Below are positions 32,123-41,009 of a stretch of 64,000 bases of DNA, one piece after another. A program made the translations under genes and the position numbers. Each line of letters starts with the position of its first letter. The stretch's first letter is position 1. Source of the stretch: JANNPJ01 sp965200525 (GTDB taxonomy: Bacteria; Actinomycetota; Actinomycetes; Actinomycetales; Kineosporiaceae); NCBI GenBank assembly GCA_965200525.1, contig OZ241368.1, forward strand, positions 434,001 through 498,000, read 5' to 3'. Below the pieces are notes generated by a model that made no database searches, was not told the origin of the DNA, and worked only from the letters and a program-made list of their open reading frames with translations.

Positions 32123-33577
32123 ATGTCCGCAACCTCCGGCAACGTCACGACGACGTCGAGCAGCACCGACCCCGACGAGGGATGGACGTCGCACCAGCTC
32201 GCCGTCCTGTCCATCGTGGCGTTGACCGGTCTGGTCGTGGCGATCACGACCTCCCTTCTCATCCCCGTGCTTCCCACGCTGACCCTCGACCTGGGCACCA
32301 GCAGCGCCGCCACGGAGTGGCTGCTGACCTCGACGCTCCTGGTCGGCGCCATCGCCGTTCCGGTGATGGGGCGCCTGGCCGACCTCTACGGCCGTAAGCT
32401 GCTGCTCCTGGTCGCAGCGTGCGCACTCACGATCGGCTCGCTGATCTGCGCCTTCAGTGACACCTTGCCCGGACTGCTCGTCGGGCGGGCGATCACCGGC
32501 CTGTCCACCGCCGCAATCCCGCTGGGGATCAGCCTGATCGGCTCGGTCCTGCCGCCGCGACGAGCCGGGACGGGCATCGCCCTGATCAGCGCCATGCTCG
32601 GGATCGGCGGCGCCGTCGGACTGCCCTTGGCCGCCTGGATCGGCCAGAACGCGGACTACCACGTGCTGTTCTGGATCTGCGTCGTCGGCGGCGCCCTGGC
32701 CGTCATCGGTATCTTCACGATGCTCAACGAACCCGCCACCCAACGTTCCGGTCAGATGGACTACCTCGGCTCCGTCCTGCTCGCGGCCGCCCTGGTGAGC
32801 CTGCTGCTCCCCCTCGCCCAGGCCACCTCCTGGGGCTGGGGCGACGTCAAGACCATCGGACTGCTCGTTCTGGCCGTCGTCCTGCTGGTGGTCTTCGTCC
32901 TCGTCGAGCGCCGCACCCCATCTCCCCTGGTCGACATCGTCGTCAACTCACGCCCCGCCCTGCTGCTGACGAACGTCGCCTCGATCTGCGTCGGGTTCGC
33001 CCTGTTCGCCAGCCTGATCGGCACGGTCTCCTACGTGCAGGCACCCACCGCCAGCGGCTACGGCTTCGGGTCCTCGATCCTGGTCAGCGGCCTCACCCTG
33101 CTGCCCAGCGGCATCGCCATGATCCTGCTCTCGCCGGTCTCGGCCCGGCTCTCGGACCGGTTCGGCCCGAAGATCACCCTCGCCCTGGGCGCCGCCGTCG
33201 TGGCCCTCGGATTCCTGGCCCGCATCGTTTTCGCCGCTCACTTCTGGGAGATCGTCGTAGCCACCACGATCGCCGGGGCCGGGACCGGCATCGCCTACGC
33301 GGCGATGCCGAGCCTGGTGCTGCGGTCCACGCCGAGCAACGAGCTGGCCGCCGCGAACGGTCTGAACACCCTGGCCCGCAGCGTCGGTAGCTCGCTCGCC
33401 AGTGCCATCGGCGGCACCCTGCTGGCAGCGCAGACCATCTCGCTGTCCGGCCACGATCTGCCCTCGCTCACCGGGTACCGCATCCTGTTCGCGATCTGCG
33501 CGGGCGCCGCCCTGCTCGGCGCGGTCATCTCGTTGCTCATCCCGACCGCGTCACCCAAGCCGGCCGCAGCCACCTGA
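32123..33577 (+). CDS. MFS drug-exporter-type transporter (DHA2/EmrB-like)
   Basis: 484 residues with about fourteen hydrophobic segments, the size and layout of DHA2 proton-antiport exporters. The loop 2-3 motif is GRLADLYGRKLLL, and later MDYLGSVLLAAALVSLLLPLAQATSWGW and RLSDRFGPKITL are typical. ATG 32123 is preceded by GGGAG. The gene is divergent from a TetR repressor with palindromes between. Substrates are not predictable. Confidence 0.9.
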   Translation: MSATSGNVTTTSSSTDPDEGWTSHQLAVLSIVALTGLVVAITTSLLIPVLPTLTLDLGTSSAATEWLLTSTLLVGAIAVPVMGRLADLYGRKLLLLVAACALTIGSLICAFSDTLPGLLVGRAITGLSTAAIPLGISLIGSVLPPRRAGTGIALISAMLGIGGAVGLPLAAWIGQNADYHVLFWICVVGGALAVIGIFTMLNEPATQRSGQMDYLGSVLLAAALVSLLLPLAQATSWGWGDVKTIGLLVLAVVLLVVFVLVERRTPSPLVDIVVNSRPALLLTNVASICVGFALFASLIGTVSYVQAPTASGYGFGSSILVSGLTLLPSGIAMILLSPVSARLSDRFGPKITLALGAAVVALGFLARIVFAAHFWEIVVATTIAGAGTGIAYAAMPSLVLRSTPSNELAAANGLNTLARSVGSSLASAIGGTLLAAQTISLSGHDLPSLTGYRILFAICAGAALLGAVISLLIPTASPKPAAAT

Positions 33578-33632
33578 TCAGCCGCGCCGGACCGGAACAG
33601 GTCGACGGGCAGACCGGCCCCGGGGCGGAACA

Positions 33633-34151
33633 ATGGCCGCCATGGACATCACCGAACTGATCCTCAGCGACCACCACGAGCAGCGCCGCATGTTCGCGAT
33701 GATCGATGATGTCGACCCCTCGGACACCAAGACCCTGGGCACGCTGTGGACCCGGCTCGCCGCGATGCTTGAGGTGCACGCCGAGGCTGAGGAGCTGTTC
33801 TTCTACCCCGAACTGCTCGCGCTCGGACAGCGCCTCAACGACGACTCCGAGATTGAGGAGACCGAGGACGCCATCAGCGACCACAACGACATTCGTGACG
33901 GAATCACCGCGGCGGCCAAGAGCGAGGTTGGCTCGAAGGCCTGGTGGGCCGGGGTGAACGACGCCCGGAAGGCGAACGACGAGCACATGGGCGAGGAGGA
34001 GCACGAGGGCCTGGCCGACTTCCGCCGGCACGTCGACCTGGAGACCCGGCACCGGATCGCGGTGACCTTCGCGGCCTACGAGGCCGAGCACGTCGACGGC
34101 GTCCCGATCAAGGACAAGGACCCGCAGGAGTACATCAAGGACAATTCCTAG
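33633..34151 (+). CDS. hemerythrin HHE-domain protein
   Basis: A 172-residue four-helix protein with the diiron ligand pattern of hemerythrin-like domains: DHHEQRRMF, EVHAEAEELFFYPEL, SDHNDIRDGI and HMGEEEHEGLADFRRHV. It could sense or store oxygen, NO or iron, or protect against oxidative stress. An acidic, lysine-rich tail follows. ATG 33633 is used; ATG 33642 is an alternative. It is followed by a DUF1579-like gene after 16 bases on the same strand. Confidence 0.88.
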   Translation: MAAMDITELILSDHHEQRRMFAMIDDVDPSDTKTLGTLWTRLAAMLEVHAEAEELFFYPELLALGQRLNDDSEIEETEDAISDHNDIRDGITAAAKSEVGSKAWWAGVNDARKANDEHMGEEEHEGLADFRRHVDLETRHRIAVTFAAYEAEHVDGVPIKDKDPQEYIKDNS

Positions 34152-34167
34152 CACTGGGTGGGAAGCG

Positions 34168-34611
34168 ATGCGCAACGAGGCCATGCAGCAGTTGGACGTC
34201 CTGGTCGGATCATGGACGACGACGATGCGCGATGCCTGGTTCCTGGAGCCGGCTGACCGCGAAGTGCCCGGGACGGCGACGGCCGAGTGGCTCGACGACG
34301 CCCTTGTGGTCTTCCGCTGGACGATGCTTGCCGATGTCGGAAAGGCCACCAGCCAGATGGTTCTGGTTCTGGGCCGCAATGACGCGCAGGACACCTACTC
34401 GGCGCTCTACCACGACGAGCGCGGTGTCTGCCGGGTCTTCGCCATGACCTTCGACTCCTCGCACTGGAGCCTCAGCCGCGAAGACCCGGACATGTTCCAG
34501 CGGTTCATCGCGGACGTTGGGCCGGACCGGATCACCGGTCGCTGGGAGGCGTCCGACGATCGCGGTTCGACCTGGCGCAAGGACTTCGACCTGATCTTCG
34601 AGCGGACGTAG
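34168..34611 (+). CDS. DUF1579-like small beta protein
   Basis: 147 residues: LDVLVGSWTTTMRDAWFLEPADREVPGTATAEWLDDALVVFRWTM and later GRWEASDDRGSTWRKDFDLIFER follow the lipocalin-like pattern of DUF1579/related proteins (LVGxW at the start, W-x-DF-L near the end). The ligand is unknown. It lies 16 bases after the hemerythrin gene and is probably co-transcribed with it. Confidence 0.72.
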   Translation: MRNEAMQQLDVLVGSWTTTMRDAWFLEPADREVPGTATAEWLDDALVVFRWTMLADVGKATSQMVLVLGRNDAQDTYSALYHDERGVCRVFAMTFDSSHWSLSREDPDMFQRFIADVGPDRITGRWEASDDRGSTWRKDFDLIFERT

Positions 34612-34657
34612 GCGGCATCCGCCCCAGACCACCGTGGGGTGGCTCGTGAGGTGGCGC

Positions 34658-34960
34658 TCAGCCGTGTTCGCGGCCAGGTGCCGCAGCGCCGGAGAGGAAG
34701 TCCTCGTAGGCGACCTGGGTGTCCTGGTCGACCTCTGTGTCGTTCAGTCCGTACCGGGTGTCGGTCCGGTCTCGTTTCGGACCGGACAGCCAGAACCACT
34801 CGTGGCTCGCGACGTCGTAGAAGTTGGCGTCGATTCCCTGGAACCGGCGCAGCTCGCGACCGTGGAAGCGCGCCGTCTTCCAGGTCCGGTTGAAGTCCAC
34901 CCACCCGATCCAGGACGGCCCGCGATCCGTGCCGAATCCGGACTTGAGCTGCACGAACAT
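34658..34960 (-). CDS. conserved actinobacterial hypothetical protein
   Basis: About 100 residues from ATG 34960: FVQLKSGFGTDRGPSWIGWVDFNRTWKTARFHGRELRRFQGIDANFYDVASHEWFWLSGPKRDRTDTRYG. This is a pattern I recall as widely conserved and unnamed in actinobacteria. Its density of aromatic residues supports a folded beta protein. It ends in SGAAAPGREHG. The ribosome site is weak, and an upstream GTG at 35014 is possible. Confidence 0.7.
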   Translation of the reverse strand: MFVQLKSGFGTDRGPSWIGWVDFNRTWKTARFHGRELRRFQGIDANFYDVASHEWFWLSGPKRDRTDTRYGLNDTEVDQDTQVAYEDFLSGAAAPGREHG

Positions 34961-35071
34961 CAGTCTTCGGGGCACAGGCCGAGCGTAGGCTTGGCCTTCT
35001 TCGGGGTCCACCACATTTCCGCTGCCGCCGCGGCGGAACTGCGGCGCGCGCTCGTGTGCCAGGGTGAGCCG

Positions 35072-35785
35072 GTGCTAGACAACCACGGGACGTTGGAAGC
35101 TGTGCTCGCGCACGCCGAGCAGGTCGAGGCCGACTACGACGACATCGCCGCCAGCGTCACGGCGCTGGCGGACTGCGGGGACACGACCCTGGTGCCACGG
35201 CTGCACGCGGGTCTGGAGCAGTTCCTCGACCAGGAGAACGTCTACGGCCGCGACCTGATGGCAGCCGTCCTGGCCGGCATCCAGGGTGTGGCCGCACTGC
35301 CGGTGTTGCTGCGGGCCTCGGCCCGCAGCCTGGGAGATGACCAGGACAGCCTGCAGTCCGAGATCACCGAGTTGATGGACGAGGACCGATCGAGCGCCCG
35401 GCCCGCGGTGCTCGAGCTGGTCACGAGCGAGGCGATCGAACTGCGCCGGGTGGGAATATGGGCACTCGATTTCGTCCTCGAGCCAGAGGACATCGAACTC
35501 CTGGTCGAAGCCGCGATCGACTCCGATCCCGAGGTCAGGTCGATGGCCATCGACCTGATCCCTGCTCCTGCCGGCAACGAGCAGGTATTCGCCCTGCTCG
35601 TTCTGGCGCTGCGCGACCCGGACGCGCAGGTTCGGGCATCGGCGGTCAGCAGGCTCGCCCACACTGGCCGGGCTGACGCCCTCGCCCCGTTGACCACCCT
35701 CATCACGGATCCCGCACCACGAGTACGGTCCCTGGTCGCCTACGCGCTGGAGCGACTGGGATCAGCCGACCCGCCGAGCCTCTGA
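35072..35785 (+). CDS. HEAT-repeat protein
   Basis: 237 residues of helical repeats. The last three units are clear HEAT/PBS repeats: DPEVRSMAIDLI, DPDAQVRASAVSRLAHTGRADALAPLTTL and DPAPRVRSLVAYALERLG. The protein is acidic and soluble, without other domains, so it probably acts as a binding scaffold. GTG 35072 with AGGGTGA upstream is chosen; the open frame runs further 5' but overlaps the minus-strand gene and loses repeat character. Confidence 0.78.
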   Translation: MLDNHGTLEAVLAHAEQVEADYDDIAASVTALADCGDTTLVPRLHAGLEQFLDQENVYGRDLMAAVLAGIQGVAALPVLLRASARSLGDDQDSLQSEITELMDEDRSSARPAVLELVTSEAIELRRVGIWALDFVLEPEDIELLVEAAIDSDPEVRSMAIDLIPAPAGNEQVFALLVLALRDPDAQVRASAVSRLAHTGRADALAPLTTLITDPAPRVRSLVAYALERLGSADPPSL

Positions 35786-35861
35786 CAAATGCGTTGCCGA
35801 GGCTGGAGACCAACCCGCATAGTGACGCGCGCGCTGGGTTGATCTTCGGGAAAGGACGACG

Positions 35862-36998
35862 TTGGTTGAGGGACACGTGCGTGGATCGGTTCGCGAGGAC
35901 CTGACGGGCGCTCGCGCCGCATTCGAGCAGAACTTCGCCGATGGCCTCGAAGCGGGCGCGAGTTTCTGCGCGACCGTCGCCGGCGAGACTGTGGCCGACC
36001 TCTGGGGTGGGTACGCGGACGCGGCCCGGACCCGGCCCTGGGAGCCGGACACCGTCGTCAACGTCTACTCGATCACCAAGACGATGGCCGCACTGACCGC
36101 ACTGCTGGTCGCCGACCGCGGTGAACTCGACTTCGCGGCGCCGGTGGCCCGCTACTGGCCGCAGTTCGCGGCCCACGGCAAGGGCGACATCACGGTCGCG
36201 CAGGTGATGAGCCATTGTGCGGGGCTGTCCGGCTGGCGCGAGCCGTTGCAGCCCGAGGACCTTTACGACTGGGAGAAGGCGACCTCGCTGCTGGCGGCCC
36301 AGGAGCCGTTCTGGAAACCCGGAACCGCTTCGGGCTACCACGTCCTCACCCAGGGATTCCTGATCGGTGAGATCGTGCGGCGGATCACCGGCCGGTCCCT
36401 GCACGCGGTGTTCCGCGAGGAGATCGCCGAGCCGCTCGGGGCTGACTTCCACCTCGGACTGCCCGAATCACAGGAGTTTCGGGTCGCCGAACTCATCGCG
36501 CCCGATGAGGAGCCCTTCTCGCACGACATCACCGAACTGCAGGACAACGCCGCGCACAACCCGCGGCTGGACACGACGGTGACCAACTCCCGCGCCTGGC
36601 GGGCCGCCGGCATCCTCGCCGGCGGCGGCACCGGCAACGCGCGTTCCATCGCGCAGGTGCACACCATCCTGGCCAACGGTGGTACGGCTCAGGGCCGGTC
36701 CTTCCTGTCCGAGGCGACCTGCCGCAAGGCTCTGGAGGTTCAGATCACGGGCCGGGATCTGATTCTCGGCCTGCCGATCCGCTTCGGGCTCGGCTTCGCG
36801 GTCGGCGGTGACTTCATGCCCAGCCCCAACACCCTGTACTGGGGCGGCGCAGGGGGGTCGCTGGCCGTCATCGACCTGGATGCGCACGCGACCTACGCCT
36901 ATGCGATGAACAAGATGGGGGGCGGGCGGGCCGGCGACCTGCGGGCCTTCGCGCCCACCGCCGCTGTCTGGAACGCTCTGGCCACGGACAGATCGTGA
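35862..36998 (+). CDS. serine hydrolase, beta-lactamase class C/EstB-like
   Basis: 378 residues. The SxxK motif is S70-I-T-K73 in VYSITKTMAAL; the position of the class C YxN tyrosine is Y159 in SGYHVLTQGFLIGEIV. GGGTGNARSIAQVHTILANGG follows, as in EstB-type esterases. There is no signal peptide, so it is a cytosolic esterase or peptidase rather than a drug-resistance beta-lactamase. The start is TTG 35862, supported by AAAGGA 6 bases upstream. A VOC gene follows on the same strand after 37 bases. Confidence 0.87.
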   Translation: MVEGHVRGSVREDLTGARAAFEQNFADGLEAGASFCATVAGETVADLWGGYADAARTRPWEPDTVVNVYSITKTMAALTALLVADRGELDFAAPVARYWPQFAAHGKGDITVAQVMSHCAGLSGWREPLQPEDLYDWEKATSLLAAQEPFWKPGTASGYHVLTQGFLIGEIVRRITGRSLHAVFREEIAEPLGADFHLGLPESQEFRVAELIAPDEEPFSHDITELQDNAAHNPRLDTTVTNSRAWRAAGILAGGGTGNARSIAQVHTILANGGTAQGRSFLSEATCRKALEVQITGRDLILGLPIRFGLGFAVGGDFMPSPNTLYWGGAGGSLAVIDLDAHATYAYAMNKMGGGRAGDLRAFAPTAAVWNALATDRS

Positions 36999-37035
36999 TC
37001 AGCCCAGCTCGGTCAGCAGAAGTGGAGACTCCCCC

Positions 37036-37476
37036 ATGGCCCAGGTGCGTCGCTTCGACCACGTCGGCATCACCGTCGCCGATCTCGACTCGGTGACGGC
37101 GTTCTTCGTCGGCCTCGGCCTGGAGGTCGAGGGCCGGATGCTTCTTGAGGGCGAGTTCGTGGACACCGTCATCGGCATCCCGGACTCCCGCAGTGAGATC
37201 GTCGTGCTGCGCCCGCCCGGCGGAGGCCCCGGCGTGGAGCTGTCGAGCTTCGTGCGGCCCGAGCACCAGCCCGGATCACCCGCCGCGATGTCCACCGAAC
37301 TGGGGCTTCGTAACGTGGCTTTCGAGGTCGACGACCTGCAGGCGGCCGTGGACGGGCTGACTGCGGACGGCTACGGCCTGGTCGGCGGTATCGGGCAGTA
37401 CGAGAACGTCTGGCGCATGGCCTACGTGCGCGGACCGGAAGGCATCATCGTGTCCCTGGCCCAGCGGATCGGCTGA
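37036..37476 (+). CDS. VOC/glyoxalase superfamily protein
   Basis: 146 residues with two beta-alpha-beta-beta-beta units: RRFDHVGITVADLDSVTAFFVGLGLEVEGR and RNVAFEVDDLQAAVDGLTADGYGLVGGIGQYE. The likely metal ligands are the His in FDHVGI and a Glu in PEGIIVSL. The substrate is unknown. ATG 37036 has GTGGAG upstream. Its 3' end overlaps the convergent GNAT gene by 32 bases. Confidence 0.83.
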   Translation: MAQVRRFDHVGITVADLDSVTAFFVGLGLEVEGRMLLEGEFVDTVIGIPDSRSEIVVLRPPGGGPGVELSSFVRPEHQPGSPAAMSTELGLRNVAFEVDDLQAAVDGLTADGYGLVGGIGQYENVWRMAYVRGPEGIIVSLAQRIG

Positions 37477-38035
37477 CGCCCGCCTCAGCGCGCCATTCGC
37501 GAGCCAGTACGGCGAAGACGAGCTGGTCGGCCCAGGCCCCGTCGAACCGGTAGCTCTCGACGTGCCGGGCCTCCGGGCGCAGGCCGAGCCGGGTCATCAG
37601 GGCGATGGAGCGCTCGTTGCCGGCGTGACAGCGCGCGTAGATCCGGTGCAGGCCGAACTCGGCGAATCCCCAGTCCAGCAGGGCGGTCGCGGCTTCCGTG
37701 GCCAGCCCACGACCGCCGTGGTCGGGATGGAAGACGTATCCCAGTTCACCCGTTCCATCCTGCTGACTTCGCCAGACCAGCTCAACCGTCCCGACCACCC
37801 CAGCCTCGGTGACCACGGCCAGGGTCAGGCAGTCGTTCTCCGCCCGCAGCACGTCCTCACCGGTCATGGCCAGCACGGACACGCGCGACTCCTCGCGCGT
37901 GCGAGGCCCGGCCCCGAACATCCAGCGAACGACGTCCGGCCGGCTCTGGAATGCGAACACGTCGTCCAGGTCGTCGACCGTGACCGGACGCAGCAGGAGG
38001 CGATCGGTCCGGATCGGGTAGGTCGGTGCGAACAT
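37445..38035 (-). CDS. GNAT acetyltransferase, RimJ/RimL type
   Basis: 196 residues: IRTDRLLLRPVTVDDLDDVFAFQSRPDVVRWM at the start and HPDHGGRGLATEAATALLDWGFAEFGLHRIYARCHAGNERSIALMTRLGLRPEAR, the acetyl-CoA loop and C-terminal lobe of Acetyltransf_3 proteins. These modify amino groups of ribosomal proteins or small molecules; the target is unknown. ATG 38035 is chosen where the domain begins. Confidence 0.86.
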   Translation of the reverse strand: MFAPTYPIRTDRLLLRPVTVDDLDDVFAFQSRPDVVRWMFGAGPRTREESRVSVLAMTGEDVLRAENDCLTLAVVTEAGVVGTVELVWRSQQDGTGELGYVFHPDHGGRGLATEAATALLDWGFAEFGLHRIYARCHAGNERSIALMTRLGLRPEARHVESYRFDGAWADQLVFAVLAREWRAEAGVSRSAGPGTR

Positions 38036-38169
38036 CAGGCGATGGTATGCGCAGCAACATCTGCCTGGGCAGTTGGTCGACGACCGGTCAGGGCAGGCCG
38101 TCGCCGTACTACGCTTCGGCCCACTCAAGGATGAGCGACGGCCACTGCGGCCCGAAGGAGACGTCGAAA

Positions 38170-39711
38170 ATGCTCGGTCGCACCAGGCCTCGGTCCCGGT
38201 CAGTAGCCATCATCGTCGCCGTACCGGCACTGCTCATCGCTGGGCCGATCGCCGCGCTGAGCACCGCCGGCAGCGCCGTTGCCCTCGGATCCGCCCGCAC
38301 TCAGGCCGCCGCTGCCGCCAGCACCGTGTCAACGCTGATGGTCGGGGTCCCGGACAGTGACCGGGGCCCGGGCGCGAACTCCGGTGCCGTCGAGGAGTAC
38401 CTGCCTGACGGGAGCACGCTGAGCGTCGATGAGAAGACCACCGGCCTGGCTCCCGGAACCTCCGGCGCCGGAGCCCGGTTCGGCGCCGCGCTCGCCCCGG
38501 TCAACCTCAACCGCGACGTCAACGGCTACGCCGACCTCGTCGTCGGCGCTCCGCGCGCCGACAACCGACCCGGGCGGGTGGACGTCCTGTTCGGCGGCGC
38601 CGGCGGGATCACCGGCACCGGGGCCCGCACGATCACCGCAGGCGAGAACGGCGACGAGTTCGGGGCCGCCCTCGCCGTCACCGCGCGACTGCCCGACGAG
38701 AACGGCGCCCGCGACGCCAGCGCCTGGGACCTGTGGGTCGGCGCCCCCGGCCACGACATCGGCGGCCACAAGGACGCCGGGGCCGTCTACAGGTACGCGC
38801 TGGCCGAGAACGGTCAGACCACGCTGCTGGACACGATCACCCAGAACAGCCCGCTCGTGCCCGGCTCGGCCGAGGCCGGCGACCGGTTCGGGGAGGTGCT
38901 GGCCGCGCAGGAGTACAACCGGGTCGAGGTCGGCGTCCCGCACGAGGATGTCGGCTCGGCCCGGGACGCCGGCGAGCTCGTGCTGCTGCACACCGACTAC
39001 GACACCAACGCGCTCGGGGCGGCCACGGTCTACACCCAGAACACGCCCGGCGTCCCCGACTCGGCCGAGGCCGGCGACCGGTTCGGCGCCGCGCTGGCCG
39101 AGCACGGTTTCGGTGTCGGCGTGCCCGGCGAGGACGTCGGCAAGCGCCACGATGCCGGTGCCGTGCAGAGCTTCGACCTGAACGCGCAGGCCGGGGACGA
39201 CCCGCCGCTGATCGGCCTGCTGCTCACCCAGGACAGCCGCGGCGTCCCGGGCCGGGCCGAGGCCGGTGATCGGTTCGGGGCCGCACTGGCCTACGGGACG
39301 TTCAACTGCGACGAGCGCCCGTCCCTGGCCATCGGCGCCCCCGGTGAGGACATCGGCTCGATCAAGGACGCCGGATCGGTCACGCTGCGAGTGGTCTCGC
39401 GCCGGTTTCCCTCGCCGCAATGCACCAAGATGCTCAGCCAGGGCAGCGGCGTGCCCGGTGCGTCCGAGACCGGCGACCAGCTCGGCGCGGCGCTCGGCGC
39501 GGTCCGCGGCCTCGACGTCGACCCCAGCCCGACCTACAACCCCTTGCTGATCGGTGATCCGGGCGAGGACATCGGGACCGCCAAGGCCGGCCGGAACACA
39601 GGCCGGGCAATCATTTACCTCAACGGGGCCAGCCAGAGCGTCGGTTCCCGGGCCGGCGACGCCGCCGGCCTGCGCTACGGCTCGGTTCTCGGTTCCGACA
39701 TGTCGTTCTGA
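38170..39711 (+). CDS. secreted FG-GAP (integrin-alpha-like) repeat protein
   Basis: 513 residues with a signal peptide (RSVAIIVAVPALLIAGPIAAL, Ala-rich cleavage region). At least six tandem units follow, each with GDRFGAAL or GARFGAAL and GAPGEDIGSIKDAGSV or GVPHEDVGSARDAGEL. These are the FG-GAP and Cage motifs of integrin-alpha-type beta-propeller blades with calcium-binding acidic loops. It is probably a cell-surface or exported adhesion/binding propeller with no catalytic domain. ATG 38170 has AAGGAG 10 bases upstream. Confidence 0.87.
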   Translation: MLGRTRPRSRSVAIIVAVPALLIAGPIAALSTAGSAVALGSARTQAAAAASTVSTLMVGVPDSDRGPGANSGAVEEYLPDGSTLSVDEKTTGLAPGTSGAGARFGAALAPVNLNRDVNGYADLVVGAPRADNRPGRVDVLFGGAGGITGTGARTITAGENGDEFGAALAVTARLPDENGARDASAWDLWVGAPGHDIGGHKDAGAVYRYALAENGQTTLLDTITQNSPLVPGSAEAGDRFGEVLAAQEYNRVEVGVPHEDVGSARDAGELVLLHTDYDTNALGAATVYTQNTPGVPDSAEAGDRFGAALAEHGFGVGVPGEDVGKRHDAGAVQSFDLNAQAGDDPPLIGLLLTQDSRGVPGRAEAGDRFGAALAYGTFNCDERPSLAIGAPGEDIGSIKDAGSVTLRVVSRRFPSPQCTKMLSQGSGVPGASETGDQLGAALGAVRGLDVDPSPTYNPLLIGDPGEDIGTAKAGRNTGRAIIYLNGASQSVGSRAGDAAGLRYGSVLGSDMSF

Positions 39712-39737
39712 CCCCGGCCGGCCCCAGCCGGACCCGG

Positions 39738-39763
39738 ACCCGGCGCTCACGCGAGCGCCGGGT
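39738..39763. terminator. bidirectional hairpin between convergent genes
   Basis: ACCCGGCGCTC, ACGC, GAGCGCCGGGT: a perfect 11-bp stem with a tetraloop, between the stop of the FG-GAP gene (39711) and the stop of the DUF4235 gene (39769). A U-tract is absent, as is common in actinobacteria. Confidence 0.75.
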
Positions 39764-39768
39764 GAGCC

Positions 39769-40056
39769 CTACTCGTCGTCGTCGTTGCCGGGCCATTCGC
39801 CGGTCATGCGCTCGAAGCCTTTGGCCCCGCCGCGGTCGACCAGGGCCTTGATCCCGCCGACGATCGCTCCCTGGATCGCCGCCGCGATGAAGATCTCGCC
39901 CCAGCCGCGGTTCTTGTCCGTCGCGTTCGGGGCATCGCCCTCGCCGGCCACCCGGCGCCAGACCTGCTTGAAGATCGCCCCCGCGATCAGGCCGCCGGTG
40001 ACACCGGCGGCGATACCCAGCGGCTTGTAGAGGATGGTCGCTGACTTGCTGCTCAT
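39769..40056 (-). CDS. DUF4235 family membrane protein
   Basis: 95 residues: KSATILYKPLGIAAGVTGGLIAGAIFKQVWRRVAGEGDAPNATDKNRGWGEIFIAAAIQGAIVGGIKALVDRGGAKGFERMTGEWPG is the full DUF4235 pattern with two hydrophobic segments. The role is unknown. ATG 40056 has GAGGAG upstream. Confidence 0.85.
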   Translation of the reverse strand: MSSKSATILYKPLGIAAGVTGGLIAGAIFKQVWRRVAGEGDAPNATDKNRGWGEIFIAAAIQGAIVGGIKALVDRGGAKGFERMTGEWPGNDDDE

Positions 40057-40188
40057 GAATTCTCTCCTCAGGACAAATGCCGCGCCGGTCGGACAGGTCA
40101 CCCCGACTGGTCCGAGCGGAGCGCTTCCACTCTGTCGCATCGGGGCTGGTTCGGCCCCCGCAGATGCCCCGAAGCGTTGTTGTTCCAG

Positions 40189-40217
40189 TTGACGCTTGAT
40201 AAAGCAGATGCTTTAGT
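40189..40217 (+). promoter_or_regulatory. promoter with built-in 16-bp palindromic operator
   Basis: A -35 like TTGACG (40189-40194) and -10 TTTAGT (40212-40217) are 17 bases apart. The palindrome TAAAGCA, GA, TGCTTTA (40200-40215) fills the spacer and overlaps the -10. The predicted start of transcription is near 40224, next to the GTG of the ArsR gene, so the message is probably leaderless and autoregulated by ArsR. Confidence 0.7.
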
Positions 40218-40224
40218 ACGGCGG

Positions 40225-40572
40225 GTGAAGACATCCGTGGAGGATCAGCGACTCGATGCCCTGTTCACCGCGCTCAGCGACCGGACCCGGCGAGACATCG
40301 TGGCCCGGCTGAGCGTGAACGAGGCGACAGTCAAGGAACTGGCCGAGCCGTACGCCATGACCCTGCAGGCCGTGTCGCAGCACATCCGGGTGCTGGAGCG
40401 CTGCGGCCTGATCAGCCAGGGCCGCCAACGGCAGACCCGCCCGTGCCGGCTCGAACCGGACGCCCTGGAGACGGCACTGTCGTGGATCGAGCAGAGCCGG
40501 GCCACGTGGACGGACCGGATGGACCGGCTGGAGGCTCACCTGGCCCGGGTGCAGGAGGGTGAGAACCCGTGA
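40225..40572 (+). CDS. ArsR-family regulator
   Basis: 115 residues from GTG 40225: LDALFTALSDRTRRDIVARLSVNEATVKELAEPYAMTLQAVSQHIRVLERCGLISQGRQRQTRPCRLEPDAL is the ArsR/SmtB winged helix of the metal-independent type found next to SRPBCC genes. No cysteine metal-site pattern (ELCVCD) is present. An upstream ATG 40177 would put the promoter palindrome inside the gene, so GTG 40225 is preferred. It overlaps the next gene by GTGA. It probably represses its own three-gene operon. Confidence 0.85.
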   Translation: MKTSVEDQRLDALFTALSDRTRRDIVARLSVNEATVKELAEPYAMTLQAVSQHIRVLERCGLISQGRQRQTRPCRLEPDALETALSWIEQSRATWTDRMDRLEAHLARVQEGENP

Positions 40573-41009
40573 ACGACGACGAGTTCGTCCACCGGCGGGT
40601 CCTCGCCGCGCCGCGCGAGCTGGTGTGGCGCTGCCTGACCGAGCCGGCCGAGCTGGCGCAGTTCTGGGGCCCGCGCGGGATGGCCACCCCGATCGAGGGC
40701 ATCGTCGTCGAACTGCGCCCGGGCGGTCGCTTCGAGACCCGGATGATCGGTGAGCACGGCAGCCATCAGATGGTCGCCACCTTCACCGAGGTCGTCGCGC
40801 CCGAGCGGCTGGCCTGGGTCGAGCCGGAGACCGGGCTGCACACCACGACCACGCTGGAGGATCTCAGCGACGGCACCACCGCCGTCGTCATCCACCAGCG
40901 CAACGTGCCCGAGCCGATGCGCTTGCCGCAGGCGCGGGCCGGCTTCCTCACCTCCCTCGACAAGCTCGCGGACCACCTGGCCCGCCTCGCGCAAGGAGAA
41001 TCCGCATGA
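40569..41009 (+). CDS. SRPBCC (AHSA1-like) domain protein
   Basis: 146 residues: VLAAPRELVWRCLTEPAELAQFWGPRGMATPIE, then GGRFETRMIG and HQMVATFTEVVAPERLAWV, the START-like fold of AHSA1 proteins that hold hydrophobic ligands. It is commonly paired with ArsR regulators, as here. GTG 40569 overlaps the ArsR stop, and the end overlaps the next gene by ATGA. Confidence 0.86.
   Translation: MNDDEFVHRRVLAAPRELVWRCLTEPAELAQFWGPRGMATPIEGIVVELRPGGRFETRMIGEHGSHQMVATFTEVVAPERLAWVEPETGLHTTTTLEDLSDGTTAVVIHQRNVPEPMRLPQARAGFLTSLDKLADHLARLAQGESA

Noticed and set aside
38329..39750. A 473-aa minus-strand ORF
   Set aside because: Antisense shadow of the repetitive FG-GAP gene, which has a signal peptide, a ribosome site and clear motifs.
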